Part shown: piece after piece, positions 1-9,896 of the stretch
How positions within the stretch are numbered: position 1 is the first letter of the stretch
Layout of the letters: every line of letters begins with the position of its first letter
Assembly: GCA_900129595.1 (NCBI GenBank)
Contig: FQWG01000005.1
Span: forward strand, 186,001 to 250,000
DNA from: Flavobacterium frigidimaris
GTDB lineage: Bacteria > Bacteroidota > Bacteroidia > Flavobacteriales > Flavobacteriaceae
Reading direction: 5' to 3'
Length of the DNA: 64,000 nt
Position numbers and translations under genes: made by a program
Notes under the pieces: generated by a model
The model's input: only the letters and a program-made list of their open reading frames with translations
Told to the model about the DNA's origin: nothing
Databases searched by the model: none

Positions 1-390
1 GAGTTGTCCGATGAGGAATATTCGGCCACTATCAAGGCTACCGAACCGGGGCTTGATGCTCAGGGCAGAAGTTTACAGGTACAGGCCGTAACAAATAATG
101 CAAACGGAAAATTTCGTGCAGGCCTTTCGGCAAAAGTGTATTTCAGTGTAACACCGAAAGGAACAAAGGGCATAATGGTACCAACCGAAGCTTTATCACC
201 AAGCGATAAAGGTTATGCTGTTTTTGTAATACAAAACGGTGTAGCAAAACCTGTGGCGGTGACCATAAGTAACAGGACAGAAACGGATGCTGTAATCACA
301 TCAGGGATTAAGAGCGGCGATAGTATCATAATTTCAAATATGCTTCGTATAGGAGATGGTACTCCAGTACAAGCCGTTGTACCCAATTAA
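1..390 (+). CDS. RND efflux periplasmic adaptor subunit, C-terminal part (5' end outside window)
   Basis: This is the last 129 codons of a membrane-fusion (HlyD/AcrA-type) protein that bridges an inner-membrane RND pump to an outer-membrane channel. The frame is open from base 1, so the real start lies upstream. The visible part resembles the beta-barrel and membrane-proximal domains of such adaptors, with the typical passage GIMVPTEALSPSDKGYAVFV, where the barrel strand is followed by the last domain. The pump gene starts 21 bp downstream and a TolC-like gene follows, giving the usual adaptor-pump-channel order. Substrate cannot be read from the sequence. The family assignment rests on this partial sequence plus strong context. 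Confidence 0.85.
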   Translation, partial: ELSDEEYSATIKATEPGLDAQGRSLQVQAVTNNANGKFRAGLSAKVYFSVTPKGTKGIMVPTEALSPSDKGYAVFVIQNGVAKPVAVTISNRTETDAVITSGIKSGDSIIISNMLRIGDGTPVQAVVPN

Positions 391-411
391 TCAAATTCAA
401 ATTTTAGCGTT

Positions 412-3400
412 ATGAGTATATCAGCTTTAAGTATAAAAAAGCCGGTTTTAGCCGGTGTATTCTCCCTCCTCATTGTTATTTTAGGAATAATAGGATGGAA
501 ACAATTAGGTATTCGGGAATTTCCATTAACAGAACCACCGGTAATTTCTGTAATTACTTTCTATGCCGGTGCAAGTCCTGATGTAATTGCATCCAAGCTT
601 ACCAGACCAATGGAAGAATCAATATCCGAAGCAAACGGAATACGCACCATTTCTTCTGAATCCAGAGAACAGGTAAGTGTCATTTCGATAGAGTTTAACC
701 GTGAAATAAACATTGAAGACGCATTAAACGACGTCAGGGACAAAGTAGCCAAATCACGAAAACAGCTCCCCACAGATGTAGATCCCCCCATTGTACAAAA
801 GGCATCTTCGCCAGACAATCTGGTAGCCTTTCTTGAAGTAGAAAGTGATACCAAAGACATAAAAGAGGTGAGTCACCTCGCATCGACTACAATAAAAGAC
901 AGAATACAGTCTATCCCCGGAATCAATAATGTTGCGATCGTAGGAGAACATAAATACGCCATGCGTCTTCGGTTTGAACCTTCTAAACTTGCCGCTTATC
1001 AACTAACTCCCGAAGATATTCGCAAAGCATTGCTAAGAGAAAACATTGACTTACCTGCGGGTCGGATAGATGGGAATAATAGCGAGCTAAGTATTCGTAC
1101 CATGGGACGTCTTACTTCTGTAAAAGATTTTGAAGAAATGCTCATCAAGCAAGTTGATAATAGGGTAATCCGATTAAAAGACATTGGCTCTGCCGAATTA
1201 GGAGAAGTAAACGAACGTACGGCTATCATCAATGAAACCGGAGGTCTTAACCGCGTTGGTGTAGGTGTGGCGATCCAGATACAACGTGGTGCAAATGCTA
1301 TAGAAGTAGTAGATGAATTTTACAGAAGATTAGATCAGCTAAAAAAAGATATTCCATCTGAATATCGCTTAATAGTCGGTTTCGACTATACGCGTTCCGT
1401 AAGAGAATCTATAAAAGAAGTTGAAGAAACCCTGTTTATTGCTTTTGGGTTAGTGGTATTGATTATTTTTCTGTTTCTAAGAGACTGGCGATCTACCATC
1501 ATACCAGTATTAGCGATTCCGGTTTCTATTCTTTCTGCTTTTTTTATCATGTATATCGCTGGTTTTTCCATCAATATACTTACCCTTTTGGGATTAGTAC
1601 TTTCGATAGGACTGGTGGTCGATGATGCTATTGTAGTACTCGAAAATATCTATAAAAAAATAGAAGAAGGAATGTCACCCATACAAGCAGCATTCAAAGG
1701 TTCTAAGGAGATTTATTTTGCTGTTATTTCTACTACCATTACACTTGCAGCAGTATTTCTGCCTATTGTTTTTATGGGTGGAATCAGTGGACAGCTTTTC
1801 AAGGAATTTGCGATTGTAGTATCGGGTTCTGTTATGGTATCGGCTTTTGTAGCTTTGACGTTAACTCCAATGCTGAGTGCTTATTTCTTGAAGAAAGAAG
1901 AAAAGCCTAGCTGGTTTTATAGTGTGACTGAGCCTTTTTTCGTGCGTATGAATAATGGATATGCTCGTTTGTTAATCACATTTATGAAATTCAGATGGCT
2001 GGCATGGGTATTTTTAATCGGCACAACTTTACTTATTTATCTTGTTGGTAAAGGACTTCCTTCTGAACTCGCTCCGATAGAGGACCGTTCGAACATGAAT
2101 TTAATTGCTGTTGCTCCAGAAGGCGTTTCTTTCGATTATATGAAAAAGCACATGACCGAAGTTGGGAAGTATGTAAACGATTCTACGGATGGTTTGTATC
2201 AGACCTATTCGATGGTTGCGATTTCCTTTATTCCTGCTCCGGCGCCAGTTAATGTAGCTGTGCAAAGTATTTATCTGAAAGATCCTAAAGACAGAAAATC
2301 AAGCATTAAGGATTTATACAATCAATATGGTGCAGCATCGGGGAAATTTAGAGGATTTCTTTTGTTTCCGTATCTGCCTCCAACCATCGGAAGCCGTTAT
2401 GGAGGAGGTATGCCTATACAATATGTATTGCAGTCACCCAATCTTGACAGTCTAACAGCGGTGCTTCCAAAATTCCTTGCAGCAGCACGCCAAAGTAAGA
2501 AATTACTATTTGTAGATGCGGATCTTAAGATAAACAAACCAGAGGTAAAAATAAATATTGATCGGGAAAAAGCAGCCTTAATGGGCGTCTCGATGGAGGA
2601 AGTTGCACACACGTTACAACTTTCGTTCTCCGGACAGCGTTACGGATATTTCCTGCGCAATGACCGTCAGTATGAAGTAATTGGACAATTAGACCGTCAA
2701 CACAGAAATGATAAAAGTGATCTAAGCGCCATCTATGTTCGTTCAGCAACAGGAAAGATGATTCCGTTGAACAACCTGATAACAACAGAAGAAGCGGTTA
2801 GTCCGGCTGCTATATATCGATACGATCAATACATATCAGCTACAGTATCGGCCGCAACTGCAGAAGGAGTGAGCCTTGCCGAAGGAATTCAGGAAATTGA
2901 AAAGATAAAGAAAGAAGTGCTGGGAGAAAATTTCAAAAGCTCATTAGCGGGTCAGTCGCGAGATTATGATGAAAGCCAGGGTAATATCGCCTTTACACTA
3001 ATTCTCGCATTATTGCTTATTTATATGATTTTAGCCGCTCAGTTCGGAAACCTTCGTGATCCGCTAACCATTATGTTAACGGTACCTATGGCAGTAACAG
3101 GAGCTATTTTAAGTCTGTCGTGGTTTGGTCAGAGTTTAAATGTCTTTAGTCAAATCGGGATTATTACCCTGGTAGGATTAATTACCAAAAACGGAATCCT
3201 TATCGTAGAATTTGCCAATCATCTAAAAGATACAGGACTTTCTAAATACGATGCGGCAATACAGGCAGCAGAGCAGCGTTTCCGTCCAATTTTGATGACT
3301 TCTTTAGCTATGATCTTCGGAGCATTACCCATTGCGCTTACCGCTAATAGCCGCCAGTCATTAGGGATTGTTATAGTAGGTGGACTTGTCTTTTCGGGAA

Positions 3401-3516
3401 TATTAACATTATTCATCATTCCGGCTGTTTATTCTTATTTGTCAAGCAAAAAAGGAGAAGTTCTTATTGTAGAAGAAGATGCTGAAGATACAAACAATCC
3501 AGCCATAGAATCATGA
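412..3516 (+). CDS. RND-family efflux pump permease (AcrB/MexB-like)
   Basis: A 1034-residue inner-membrane proton-driven efflux pump, the normal length for HAE1-type RND transporters. The N-terminus carries the first transmembrane helix followed by the periplasmic porter domain. Helix 4 contains the proton-relay pair Asp404-Asp405 in GLVVDDAIVVLENI, and helix 10 has the partner lysine, Lys926, in GLITKNGILIVEFAN. Both halves repeat the same helix-porter-helix plan. It lies 21 bp after the adaptor and 24 bp before the TolC-like gene, so the three are almost certainly one operon. Drug or metal specificity is not readable, but the hydrophobic AcrB-like helix 4 fits HAE rather than heavy-metal CusA pumps. 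Confidence 0.95.
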   Translation: MSISALSIKKPVLAGVFSLLIVILGIIGWKQLGIREFPLTEPPVISVITFYAGASPDVIASKLTRPMEESISEANGIRTISSESREQVSVISIEFNREINIEDALNDVRDKVAKSRKQLPTDVDPPIVQKASSPDNLVAFLEVESDTKDIKEVSHLASTTIKDRIQSIPGINNVAIVGEHKYAMRLRFEPSKLAAYQLTPEDIRKALLRENIDLPAGRIDGNNSELSIRTMGRLTSVKDFEEMLIKQVDNRVIRLKDIGSAELGEVNERTAIINETGGLNRVGVGVAIQIQRGANAIEVVDEFYRRLDQLKKDIPSEYRLIVGFDYTRSVRESIKEVEETLFIAFGLVVLIIFLFLRDWRSTIIPVLAIPVSILSAFFIMYIAGFSINILTLLGLVLSIGLVVDDAIVVLENIYKKIEEGMSPIQAAFKGSKEIYFAVISTTITLAAVFLPIVFMGGISGQLFKEFAIVVSGSVMVSAFVALTLTPMLSAYFLKKEEKPSWFYSVTEPFFVRMNNGYARLLITFMKFRWLAWVFLIGTTLLIYLVGKGLPSELAPIEDRSNMNLIAVAPEGVSFDYMKKHMTEVGKYVNDSTDGLYQTYSMVAISFIPAPAPVNVAVQSIYLKDPKDRKSSIKDLYNQYGAASGKFRGFLLFPYLPPTIGSRYGGGMPIQYVLQSPNLDSLTAVLPKFLAAARQSKKLLFVDADLKINKPEVKINIDREKAALMGVSMEEVAHTLQLSFSGQRYGYFLRNDRQYEVIGQLDRQHRNDKSDLSAIYVRSATGKMIPLNNLITTEEAVSPAAIYRYDQYISATVSAATAEGVSLAEGIQEIEKIKKEVLGENFKSSLAGQSRDYDESQGNIAFTLILALLLIYMILAAQFGNLRDPLTIMLTVPMAVTGAILSLSWFGQSLNVFSQIGIITLVGLITKNGILIVEFANHLKDTGLSKYDAAIQAAEQRFRPILMTSLAMIFGALPIALTANSRQSLGIVIVGGLVFSGILTLFIIPAVYSYLSSKKGEVLIVEEDAEDTNNPAIES

Positions 3517-3540
3517 TTTTTAAATCTCAAAGAAGATAAA

Positions 3541-4890
3541 ATGAAAACAAATATCTTACACATAGTTACAGCGCTGTTATTGCTTAGCAGCGCTAATACA
3601 GTGCATGCACAGAAAAAAAAGCTGGCACTCACTGATGCATTAGAAATGGCAAAACAAGGAAATAAGGCGTTACAGATTCAGATTTTGGAAGAAATAAATG
3701 CCAAAGAAAAGACGCGGGAAACAAAAGGTGGTTTGCTGCCCAGTATTTCCGCAAACGCAGGCTTTTCTCATTACTTTGACAGGCAGGTTATATTTCTTCC
3801 CGGTTCCTTTGTAGGCACAGATAAACCAGTGCAGGACTTTGCCGTAGGCGGAAGAAATACCTATAATGCTTTCGTTTCGTTGTATCAGCCCATTTTTGCC
3901 CCGGTTACACATCAGCTTATAAAAGCCTCGAAAATCAACCAGAAAATTCAGGATGAAAAAACTGCAGATTTAAAAAGCCGGGTAGCACTTCAGGTTTCCA
4001 GTCGCTATCTTAACATGCTGATGATGAACCGACAACTAGGTTTACTTGAACAAAGCCATCAACGTAATATTAAAGCACTTCAAGATTCAAAATCGCTGTT
4101 TGCGCAAGGCAGAGGATTGAAATCAGATACGTTAAGAAGTTTTATTGCTGTAGCCAATCTAAAATCATCTGTCTCTTATCTAAAAAATAATATAGAGGTA
4201 TCCGGTCTTGAACTCAAAAGACTTATCGGATTAGAAGATTCGGGAGACATTGAACTGACAGATGACCTTGAGTACAACATAAAAGCCAGTCAAAGTGAAT
4301 TTTACCAAGTGGATGAAGCCTTAATAATTGCTGACAAAAACAGGAAAGATTTGAATATTCAAAAACTGACTATTGAGATAGAGCAAAAAAAGTTAAAAGC
4401 TGTTCAGGCAGGACTGTTGCCACAGCTGGCATTAATAGGTCAATATCAGATACAGGCGCAAGCAGATGATATGGAAATTAACGAATATGCCTGGCCAAGA
4501 ACCTCTTTTTTAGGCTTACAGCTGAGTGTACCCATTTTTAATGGCAATCGTACCCAATCTCAAATCAATCAGGCGAAAATTAAAACGCAGCAGGAGCAGA
4601 TAGGATTAAACGATTTAAAAGATGAGGTTAAGACGGAACTGGCTACCATTATAAGCAAATGGAAAGAAGCCGTAACGCAATTGGACATACAGGAAACAAC
4701 GGTAAAGTCCGCAGAATTAAACTATCGAATGATTGATGACCGTTTCAGAAACAGCTTAGGATCAAGACTTGAATTGACTGATGCTGAACTGGCATTGACA
4801 CAAGCTAAGATCAACTACCTGAACGCTGTCTATAATTTGCGAATGCTTCACGTAGCGCTACAACAAGCTCTTGGGCTGTTAAGTTTATAA
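3541..4890 (+). CDS. TolC-family outer membrane efflux channel
   Basis: A 449-residue outer-membrane factor. A signal peptide (residues 1-24, ending TVHAQ) precedes two repeats of long alpha-helical segments rich in Ala, Gln and Lys, as in TolC/OprM. The second half holds a conserved strand region, LGLQLSVPIFNGNRTQSQIN, typical of TolC repeats. It is third in the efflux operon, 24 bp after the pump. It would form the trimeric exit duct used by the adaptor and pump. I see no lipobox Cys, so it is probably a TolC-like non-lipidated channel. Confidence 0.93.
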   Translation: MKTNILHIVTALLLLSSANTVHAQKKKLALTDALEMAKQGNKALQIQILEEINAKEKTRETKGGLLPSISANAGFSHYFDRQVIFLPGSFVGTDKPVQDFAVGGRNTYNAFVSLYQPIFAPVTHQLIKASKINQKIQDEKTADLKSRVALQVSSRYLNMLMMNRQLGLLEQSHQRNIKALQDSKSLFAQGRGLKSDTLRSFIAVANLKSSVSYLKNNIEVSGLELKRLIGLEDSGDIELTDDLEYNIKASQSEFYQVDEALIIADKNRKDLNIQKLTIEIEQKKLKAVQAGLLPQLALIGQYQIQAQADDMEINEYAWPRTSFLGLQLSVPIFNGNRTQSQINQAKIKTQQEQIGLNDLKDEVKTELATIISKWKEAVTQLDIQETTVKSAELNYRMIDDRFRNSLGSRLELTDAELALTQAKINYLNAVYNLRMLHVALQQALGLLSL

Positions 4891-4920
4891 TTACTAACTA
4901 AAAACAATTAAAAAAAAAAT

Positions 4921-6351
4921 ATGACTAAAAATAATAAACAGCCAATAGACAAACCTGTACCATATAGCAAACGATGGTCGGCACTTTTTTTGCTTTGCAC
5001 GGCACAATTTATAGTAATTATGGATACCTCAATTATTGGGGTTGCCTTGCCCGCGATCAAAGCAGATCTTGGGTATTCGCAAAGCGGCTTGCAATGGATT
5101 TTTAATGCCTATGTTATTCTGTTCGGAGGCTTTTTGCTTCTCGGCGGACGTTTGTCTGATCTGTTTGGTGCTCGTAAAATTTTTATGTGGGGATTTGTGA
5201 TCCTTTCTGCTGCATCACTTTTGGCTGGAGTAGCCTGGTCAGAAGCAGCATTAAATACAGGAAGAGCATTGCAAGGCTTAGGTTCTGCATTTATTGCCCC
5301 GGCAGCACTGACACTCGTACTATCTAAATTTACCGATCCAAAAGAACTCAATAAAGCCTTAGGCTTTTGGGGAGCATCTGCCGCTGCGGGTGGTTCTGCA
5401 GGAGTTTTCCTTGGCGGAGCAATTACGCAATGGCTTTCCTGGCATTGGATATTCCTAATCAATATTCCCGTAGGGCTTATTGTGTTAGCTTATAGCAAAA
5501 GCTTACTATTTGCCGGTATTACCCGAAAAGGAAAAGTAGATGTTGCAGGAGCAATTCTTGCCACAACAGCATTGGTAGTAATGGTATATGCAATCGTTTC
5601 CGGAGAAGGAGCGGGGTGGAAGTCTTTACAAACTATCGGACTATTAACACTTTCATTGGTATTATTTCTTGTTTTCTATAGTGTTCAGAAACAGAAAAAA
5701 GAACCGTTAGTACCTATGAGTATTTTTAAAGTTCCCAATCTTTCAGGAGGTAACTTAGTAATGGCATTAATGGCTGCAGGATGGATTCCGTTATGGTTTT
5801 TCCTGAACCTTTATTTACAGCAGACGCTTCATTATTCGGCCTTCAATAGCGGACTTGCCTTATTGCCGATGACAATTGCGATCATGTTTTTGATGGTGGG
5901 CGTTACCGGAAAATTAGTCGCTAAGTTTGGTTTTAAAGCAAATTTAATCGCTGGATTGATAGCGCTTAGCGGATCACTTCTGCTGTTTAGCACCATTCCG
6001 CCCGACGGAACATTTTTAATCAATGTATTGCCAGCTTCCTTATTAGGGGCTCTTGGTATGTCATTGGCTTATATTCCGGGAACTATAGCTTCAATGTCAG
6101 GAGCGAAACCTGAAGAAATGGGGCTGGCTTCCGGATTAGTCAATACAAGTTATCAAGTGGGGTCGGCTTTAGGTCTGGGTATTGTTGTTGCAATTTCTTC
6201 GGCAAAAACCAATACGCTTAAAGCAATAGGAGAAACAGATATTGGGGCATTAAATGCAGGTTTTCAGACTGCGTTTTTCTCAGCGGCCGTTATATGTATA
6301 ATTGCCGCAATCATTGCTGCTTTTTCTATCAAAGCGCTTAAAATAACATAA
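4921..6351 (+). CDS. MFS transporter, DHA2 (14-helix EmrB/QacA-like) family
   Basis: A 476-residue inner-membrane drug:proton antiporter. The first helices carry VIMDTSIIGVALPAI, a hallmark of DHA2 exporters (the Asp in helix 1 and the VALPAI motif). MFS motif A follows as GGRLSDLFGARKIF, and an antiporter motif-C-like glycine-rich stretch lies near GASAAAGGSAGVFLGGAI. The length fits 14 helices. It sits 30 bp after the TolC-like gene on the same strand, so it may share the efflux transcript and could use the same outer-membrane channel, as EmrB does with TolC. That link is inference from spacing only; the gene could have its own promoter in the short gap. Confidence 0.9.
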   Translation: MTKNNKQPIDKPVPYSKRWSALFLLCTAQFIVIMDTSIIGVALPAIKADLGYSQSGLQWIFNAYVILFGGFLLLGGRLSDLFGARKIFMWGFVILSAASLLAGVAWSEAALNTGRALQGLGSAFIAPAALTLVLSKFTDPKELNKALGFWGASAAAGGSAGVFLGGAITQWLSWHWIFLINIPVGLIVLAYSKSLLFAGITRKGKVDVAGAILATTALVVMVYAIVSGEGAGWKSLQTIGLLTLSLVLFLVFYSVQKQKKEPLVPMSIFKVPNLSGGNLVMALMAAGWIPLWFFLNLYLQQTLHYSAFNSGLALLPMTIAIMFLMVGVTGKLVAKFGFKANLIAGLIALSGSLLLFSTIPPDGTFLINVLPASLLGALGMSLAYIPGTIASMSGAKPEEMGLASGLVNTSYQVGSALGLGIVVAISSAKTNTLKAIGETDIGALNAGFQTAFFSAAVICIIAAIIAAFSIKALKIT

Positions 6352-6446
6352 TATAAGTTAAATAATTTAGGACTCTTTTTTTAGCCCTCTTCCTTACTAT
6401 TTTGAAAGTGGGCTAAGAATGGGGTCATTTTTATCAAATCAGCATT

Positions 6447-7013
6447 ATGAAAGAATTTAATACTCCATATAAAACAGGAATGGTAATGATTCCGGACATA
6501 TCCGGTTTTACAGATTTTGTGATAAATACCAATATGGTCATCGGAAAATACATCACAGAAAACCTCCTTAAATCAATAATAAACAGCAATACACTAGCTT
6601 TAGAAGTTTCTGAGATTGAAGGCGATGCTGTATTATTTTACAAATACCACAAGATCCCCTCGTTTGAGAGTACCTTAACTCAGATAGAAATAATGTACAA
6701 TAACTTTAGGAAAGAAGTAAGCAGACTATCATTACAGCTCACGATGGAAATTCCTTTATCATTAAAAATTATTGTGCACTATGGCACTTTTACTAGATAT
6801 AAAATTGGCAGGTTTGAGAAACTTTACGGAACGCCAGTTGTAGAAGCTCACAAAATGCTCAAGAACCATATTGCCAAATTCCCTCCATATGCTTTGTTTT
6901 CGGATGCCTTTTTAAAAGCTAATTTTGAGCAGCCCGCTACAGCTACTGTCGAATATGATAATTGCGACAATTGTATGTATTTGCCAGAGATAGGGTATAT
7001 ACATTATTTGTAA
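6447..7013 (+). CDS. DUF2652 family protein (nucleotide-cyclase-fold-like)
   Basis: A 188-residue cytoplasmic protein without signal peptide. The opening MVMIPDISGFTDFV and the following EIEGDAVLFY match the way class III nucleotide cyclase-fold proteins begin (metal-binding Asp then a GD motif), as known for the DUF2652 family common in Bacteroidota. No second catalytic set of residues needed for cyclase activity is obvious, so I do not call it an active cyclase. A Cys pair near the C-terminus (NCDNCMY) is notable because the next genes handle metals. It follows the efflux operon after 95 bp and precedes the Fur-type regulator. Function is unknown. Confidence 0.7.
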   Translation: MKEFNTPYKTGMVMIPDISGFTDFVINTNMVIGKYITENLLKSIINSNTLALEVSEIEGDAVLFYKYHKIPSFESTLTQIEIMYNNFRKEVSRLSLQLTMEIPLSLKIIVHYGTFTRYKIGRFEKLYGTPVVEAHKMLKNHIAKFPPYALFSDAFLKANFEQPATATVEYDNCDNCMYLPEIGYIHYL

Positions 7014-7032
7014 GTGTTGAGTACAATTATTT

Positions 7033-7176
7033 TTAACACATAGAAACATAGATTTTTTTAGTTATAAATAAAGCGTTTCACTTAGTTAAAATACACATAA
7101 CTCTTGCTATGCGAAATAAATGTATTTCTTTTTTGTGTTCTTTTTTTCATATAAAACCTATAATTCTATGTGTTTA
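7033..7176 (-). repeat. Inverted-repeat intergenic element, copy 1 (reverse orientation, degenerate right end)
   Basis: This intergenic element starts with TTAACACATAGAAACATAG, identical to the left end of the copies at 27911 and 46965, and ends with a decayed match to the opposite arm (ATTCTATGTGTTTAA). Its interior, containing AGCGTTTCACTTAGTTAAAA, matches the reverse complement of the interior of the other two copies (TTTTAAAGAAGTGAAACGCC in copy 2). It is therefore the same element in inverted orientation. It carries no reading frame and looks like a small non-autonomous (MITE-like) element or a structured repeat. Confidence 0.8.
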
Positions 7177-7181
7177 ATTGA

Positions 7182-7316
7182 ACTTTTATAGCCCAAACGA
7201 CGCAAACAGACGAAGTAATTACTCCTAATGGAATATTTGTAACATTAGTATCGCTCGCTATTTTCTTTAAATTTGTAACAGAAGCGTCAATAAAGTATAA
7301 AAAATGGAAGGTTTAG
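7182..7316 (+). pseudogene. Possible gene remnant (3' end of a small membrane protein)
   Basis: A frame open from just after a TGA at 7179 to a TAG at 7314-7316 encodes about 44 residues that look protein-like: FIAQTTQTDEVITPNGIF, then a hydrophobic stretch and a basic end (SIKYKKWKV). The AQ resembles the end of a signal peptide, but there is no start codon. The frame begins six bases after the inverted-repeat element, as if the 5' part had been replaced by it, and it overlaps the Fur-family start by 13 bp. It may equally be chance. I do not recognise the protein. Confidence 0.3.
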
Positions 7317-7720
7317 AAAAAAAATTATGGAACAGGAATATAAAGCCAACATCGATACGGTTATTGATATTTAAAACAATGACTGAATTTAAAAAAGCAT
7401 TTAGCCTGACGGATTTGGAGACGGAATTAGAAACGGTTACTAAATCAACCATTTTCAGAACGCTGAATTTGTTTCATAAAAACTTGCTTATCCATAACAT
7501 TGATGATGGTTCAGGCTCAATGAAATATTCAATTTGTAATGAAACCTGTATGTGCACAGTAGGTGAGCTGCACGTTCATTTTAATTGTAACCGCTGCCAT
7601 AATACCTATTGTCTCGAAAGTATTTCTATACCGCCCATTCAGCTTCCAGAAAAATTCTTATTAGAAAGTGTCAATTTTGTAATGAAAGGCATTTGTGAAA
7701 ATTGTTCCAAATTCTTTTAG
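7304..7720 (+). CDS. Fur-family transcriptional regulator (Zur/Fur-like)
   Basis: A 138-residue metal-responsive repressor. The N-terminal winged helix includes the recognition segment TKSTIFRTLNLFHKN. The C-terminal part carries the Fur-type ligands: GELHVHFNCNRCHNTYC, with the HxH and CxxC elements, and a second CxxC in GICENCSKFF, which together make the structural zinc site. It lies 157 bp upstream of a Zn/Cd-type P-type ATPase on the same strand, so control of zinc homeostasis is the best guess. A possible -7 element, TAAATTTG, is at 7268-7275, only about 30 bases before the ATG. Iron, peroxide or another metal cannot be excluded by sequence alone. Confidence 0.88.
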   Translation: MEGLEKKLWNRNIKPTSIRLLIFKTMTEFKKAFSLTDLETELETVTKSTIFRTLNLFHKNLLIHNIDDGSGSMKYSICNETCMCTVGELHVHFNCNRCHNTYCLESISIPPIQLPEKFLLESVNFVMKGICENCSKFF

Positions 7721-7877
7721 ATTCTTAAAGAAAAATAGTAGATAGAAATCCTTGGAATCATTTTAATCTGAGGCTTTAGATCTTTTCGGGAAAACAGATT
7801 ATTTGCCAGATAGGCATTTGCAACCAGGTTCCCAAAACAGACAGATAACTTTGCCATAGAATTAAAAACTATTAGTT

Positions 7878-9896
7878 ATGTCAAAGCAATGCTGTACTAC
7901 AGATAATTATTTAAAACCTCAAAAAACAGAGGCGCATCAAAACCAATGCGATAGTAAGAAAAAAGACAATCATCATCACGACCACAGTCATAGTCACGGA
8001 CACGACCATGATCACAGCCACGATCTGGAAGGGAAAACTACATTTCAGTTGTTTTTGCCTGCCGTTGTTTCATTAATTTTATTGTTAACCGCCATAACTT
8101 TCGATAATTATTTTCTGCAAAATTGGTTTACCGGTCAGGTAAGATTAGCATGGTATATAATCGCCTATATTCCTGTTGGGTTACCGGTGATTAAAGAAGC
8201 TATTGAGAGTATTCGCTACAAAGATTTCTTTTCAGAATTTTTTCTGATGGTTATTGCTACAATAGGCGCTTTTGCTTTGGGCGAATATCCCGAAGCCGTG
8301 GCCGTTATGCTGTTTTATGCAGTAGGAGAAGTATTCCAGACTCTTGCCGTATCACGCGCCAAAGGAAATATTAAATCCCTGTTAAATCAACGACCTGATG
8401 AGGTTACTGTAATCAGAGATAACAAACAGGTCATTATAAAAGCTGAAGACGCTAAAATAGGAGATGTCATTCAGTTAAAACCGGGAGAAAAGTTAGGATT
8501 GGATGGACAGCAGATTTCAGAAAGTGCCTCATACAATACAGCTGCACTTACGGGAGAAAGTAAACCCGATACGAAATCAAAAGGAGAAACGGTCTTGGCA
8601 GGTATGATAAACGGCAGTACTATAAGTTTAGTCAGAGTAACTACAGCCTATTCGGACAGTAAGCTTAGTAAAATAGTTGCACTGGTGCAGGATGCAACTG
8701 CTCAAAAAGCGCCCACAGAATTGTTCATTCGTAAGTTTGCCAAAGTATATACGCCAATTATTGTATTGCTATCTGTTGGTATAACTTTATTGCCAGCGTT
8801 CTTTGCTGATACCTATGTGTTTAGTGATTGGCTGTACAGAGCATTGGTATTCCTTGTTATATCTTGCCCTTGTGCCTTGGTAATTTCCATTCCTTTAGGA
8901 TATTTTGGAGGTATCGGAGCAGCAAGCCATAATGGTATTTTGTTTAAAGGTTCTAACTTTTTGGATATTCTGGCCAGCATCCAGAATGTAGTCATCGATA
9001 AAACAGGCACAATGACCGAAGGTGTTTTTAAGGTTCAGGAAGTGATCATAAACCCCGAATTTAATAAAGACCAAATCCTAAAAATGGTCAATGCTCTCGA
9101 AAGTCAGAGTACCCATCCCGTAGCAACTGCCATACATGACTATGCAGGCGAAGTAGACAACACCATCAATCTGGCAGATACAGAAGAAATTGCCGGACAT
9201 GGGCTTAAATCAACTGTAAACGGAAAGGAATTACTGGTAGGTAATTTTAAATTGCTGGATAAATTTAATATCAGCCATGATGCCGATACTGCTACTATCG
9301 TGTACACAGTAATTGCTATTGCTTACGATCAAAAATTCGTAGGTTATCTCACTATTTCAGACAGTATTAAAGTTGATGCAAAAATTGCTATAGATAAACT
9401 GCACAGCATGAATGTAAGAGTGACAATGCTCAGCGGAGATAAAAGCGCTGTTGTAGATCACGTTGCCAAACAATTAGGGATAGATAATGCCTACGGCGAT
9501 TTACTTCCTGAAGACAAGGTAAACAAAGTAAAAGAAATCAAAGCCAGTAATGGCAGTGTAGCTTTTGTGGGAGACGGAGTAAACGATGCCCCGGTAATTG
9601 CTTTGAGCGATGCTGGAATTGCAATGGGTGGCCTGGGAAGTGATGCTGCCATAGAAACTGCTGACGTAGTGATACAAGATGATATGCCTTCGAAAATTGC
9701 GATGGCAATAAACATTGGTAAACAAACCAAAAAAATAGTCTGGCAAAACATTGTACTCGCATTTTCTATAAAAGCAATTGTATTACTACTTGGTGCAGGC
9801 GGACTTGCTACGATGTGGGAAGCTGTATTTGCCGATGTAGGCGTTGCATTACTGGCGATACTAAATGCTGTTAGGATTCAAAAAATGAAGTTTTAA
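7878..9896 (+). CDS. P1B-type metal-translocating ATPase (Zn/Cd exporter type) with His-rich N-terminus
   Basis: A 672-residue inner-membrane cation pump. The cytosolic N-terminus has no HMA domain. Instead residues 31-49 are a histidine-rich tail (HHHDHSHSHGHDHDHSHD), preceded by a Cys pair at 5-6. The transport motif is Cys330-Pro-Cys332 in SCPCALVISIP, and the phosphorylated Asp374 is in DKTGTMTEG. The ATP-binding GDGVNDAPVIALSDAGIAMG is intact. The last helices carry a Lys (FSIKAIVLLLG) and an Asp (FADVGVALLAI), the pair known from ZntA/CadA-type P1B-2 pumps, which supports Zn(II)/Cd(II) export over copper. The upstream Fur-type gene probably regulates it. Confidence 0.92.
   Translation: MSKQCCTTDNYLKPQKTEAHQNQCDSKKKDNHHHDHSHSHGHDHDHSHDLEGKTTFQLFLPAVVSLILLLTAITFDNYFLQNWFTGQVRLAWYIIAYIPVGLPVIKEAIESIRYKDFFSEFFLMVIATIGAFALGEYPEAVAVMLFYAVGEVFQTLAVSRAKGNIKSLLNQRPDEVTVIRDNKQVIIKAEDAKIGDVIQLKPGEKLGLDGQQISESASYNTAALTGESKPDTKSKGETVLAGMINGSTISLVRVTTAYSDSKLSKIVALVQDATAQKAPTELFIRKFAKVYTPIIVLLSVGITLLPAFFADTYVFSDWLYRALVFLVISCPCALVISIPLGYFGGIGAASHNGILFKGSNFLDILASIQNVVIDKTGTMTEGVFKVQEVIINPEFNKDQILKMVNALESQSTHPVATAIHDYAGEVDNTINLADTEEIAGHGLKSTVNGKELLVGNFKLLDKFNISHDADTATIVYTVIAIAYDQKFVGYLTISDSIKVDAKIAIDKLHSMNVRVTMLSGDKSAVVDHVAKQLGIDNAYGDLLPEDKVNKVKEIKASNGSVAFVGDGVNDAPVIALSDAGIAMGGLGSDAAIETADVVIQDDMPSKIAMAINIGKQTKKIVWQNIVLAFSIKAIVLLLGAGGLATMWEAVFADVGVALLAILNAVRIQKMKF

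Noticed and set aside
561..860. Antisense open frames inside the RND pump, glycosidases and other genes
   Set aside because: They mirror well-supported genes on the other strand, have no start context and no recognisable protein motifs.
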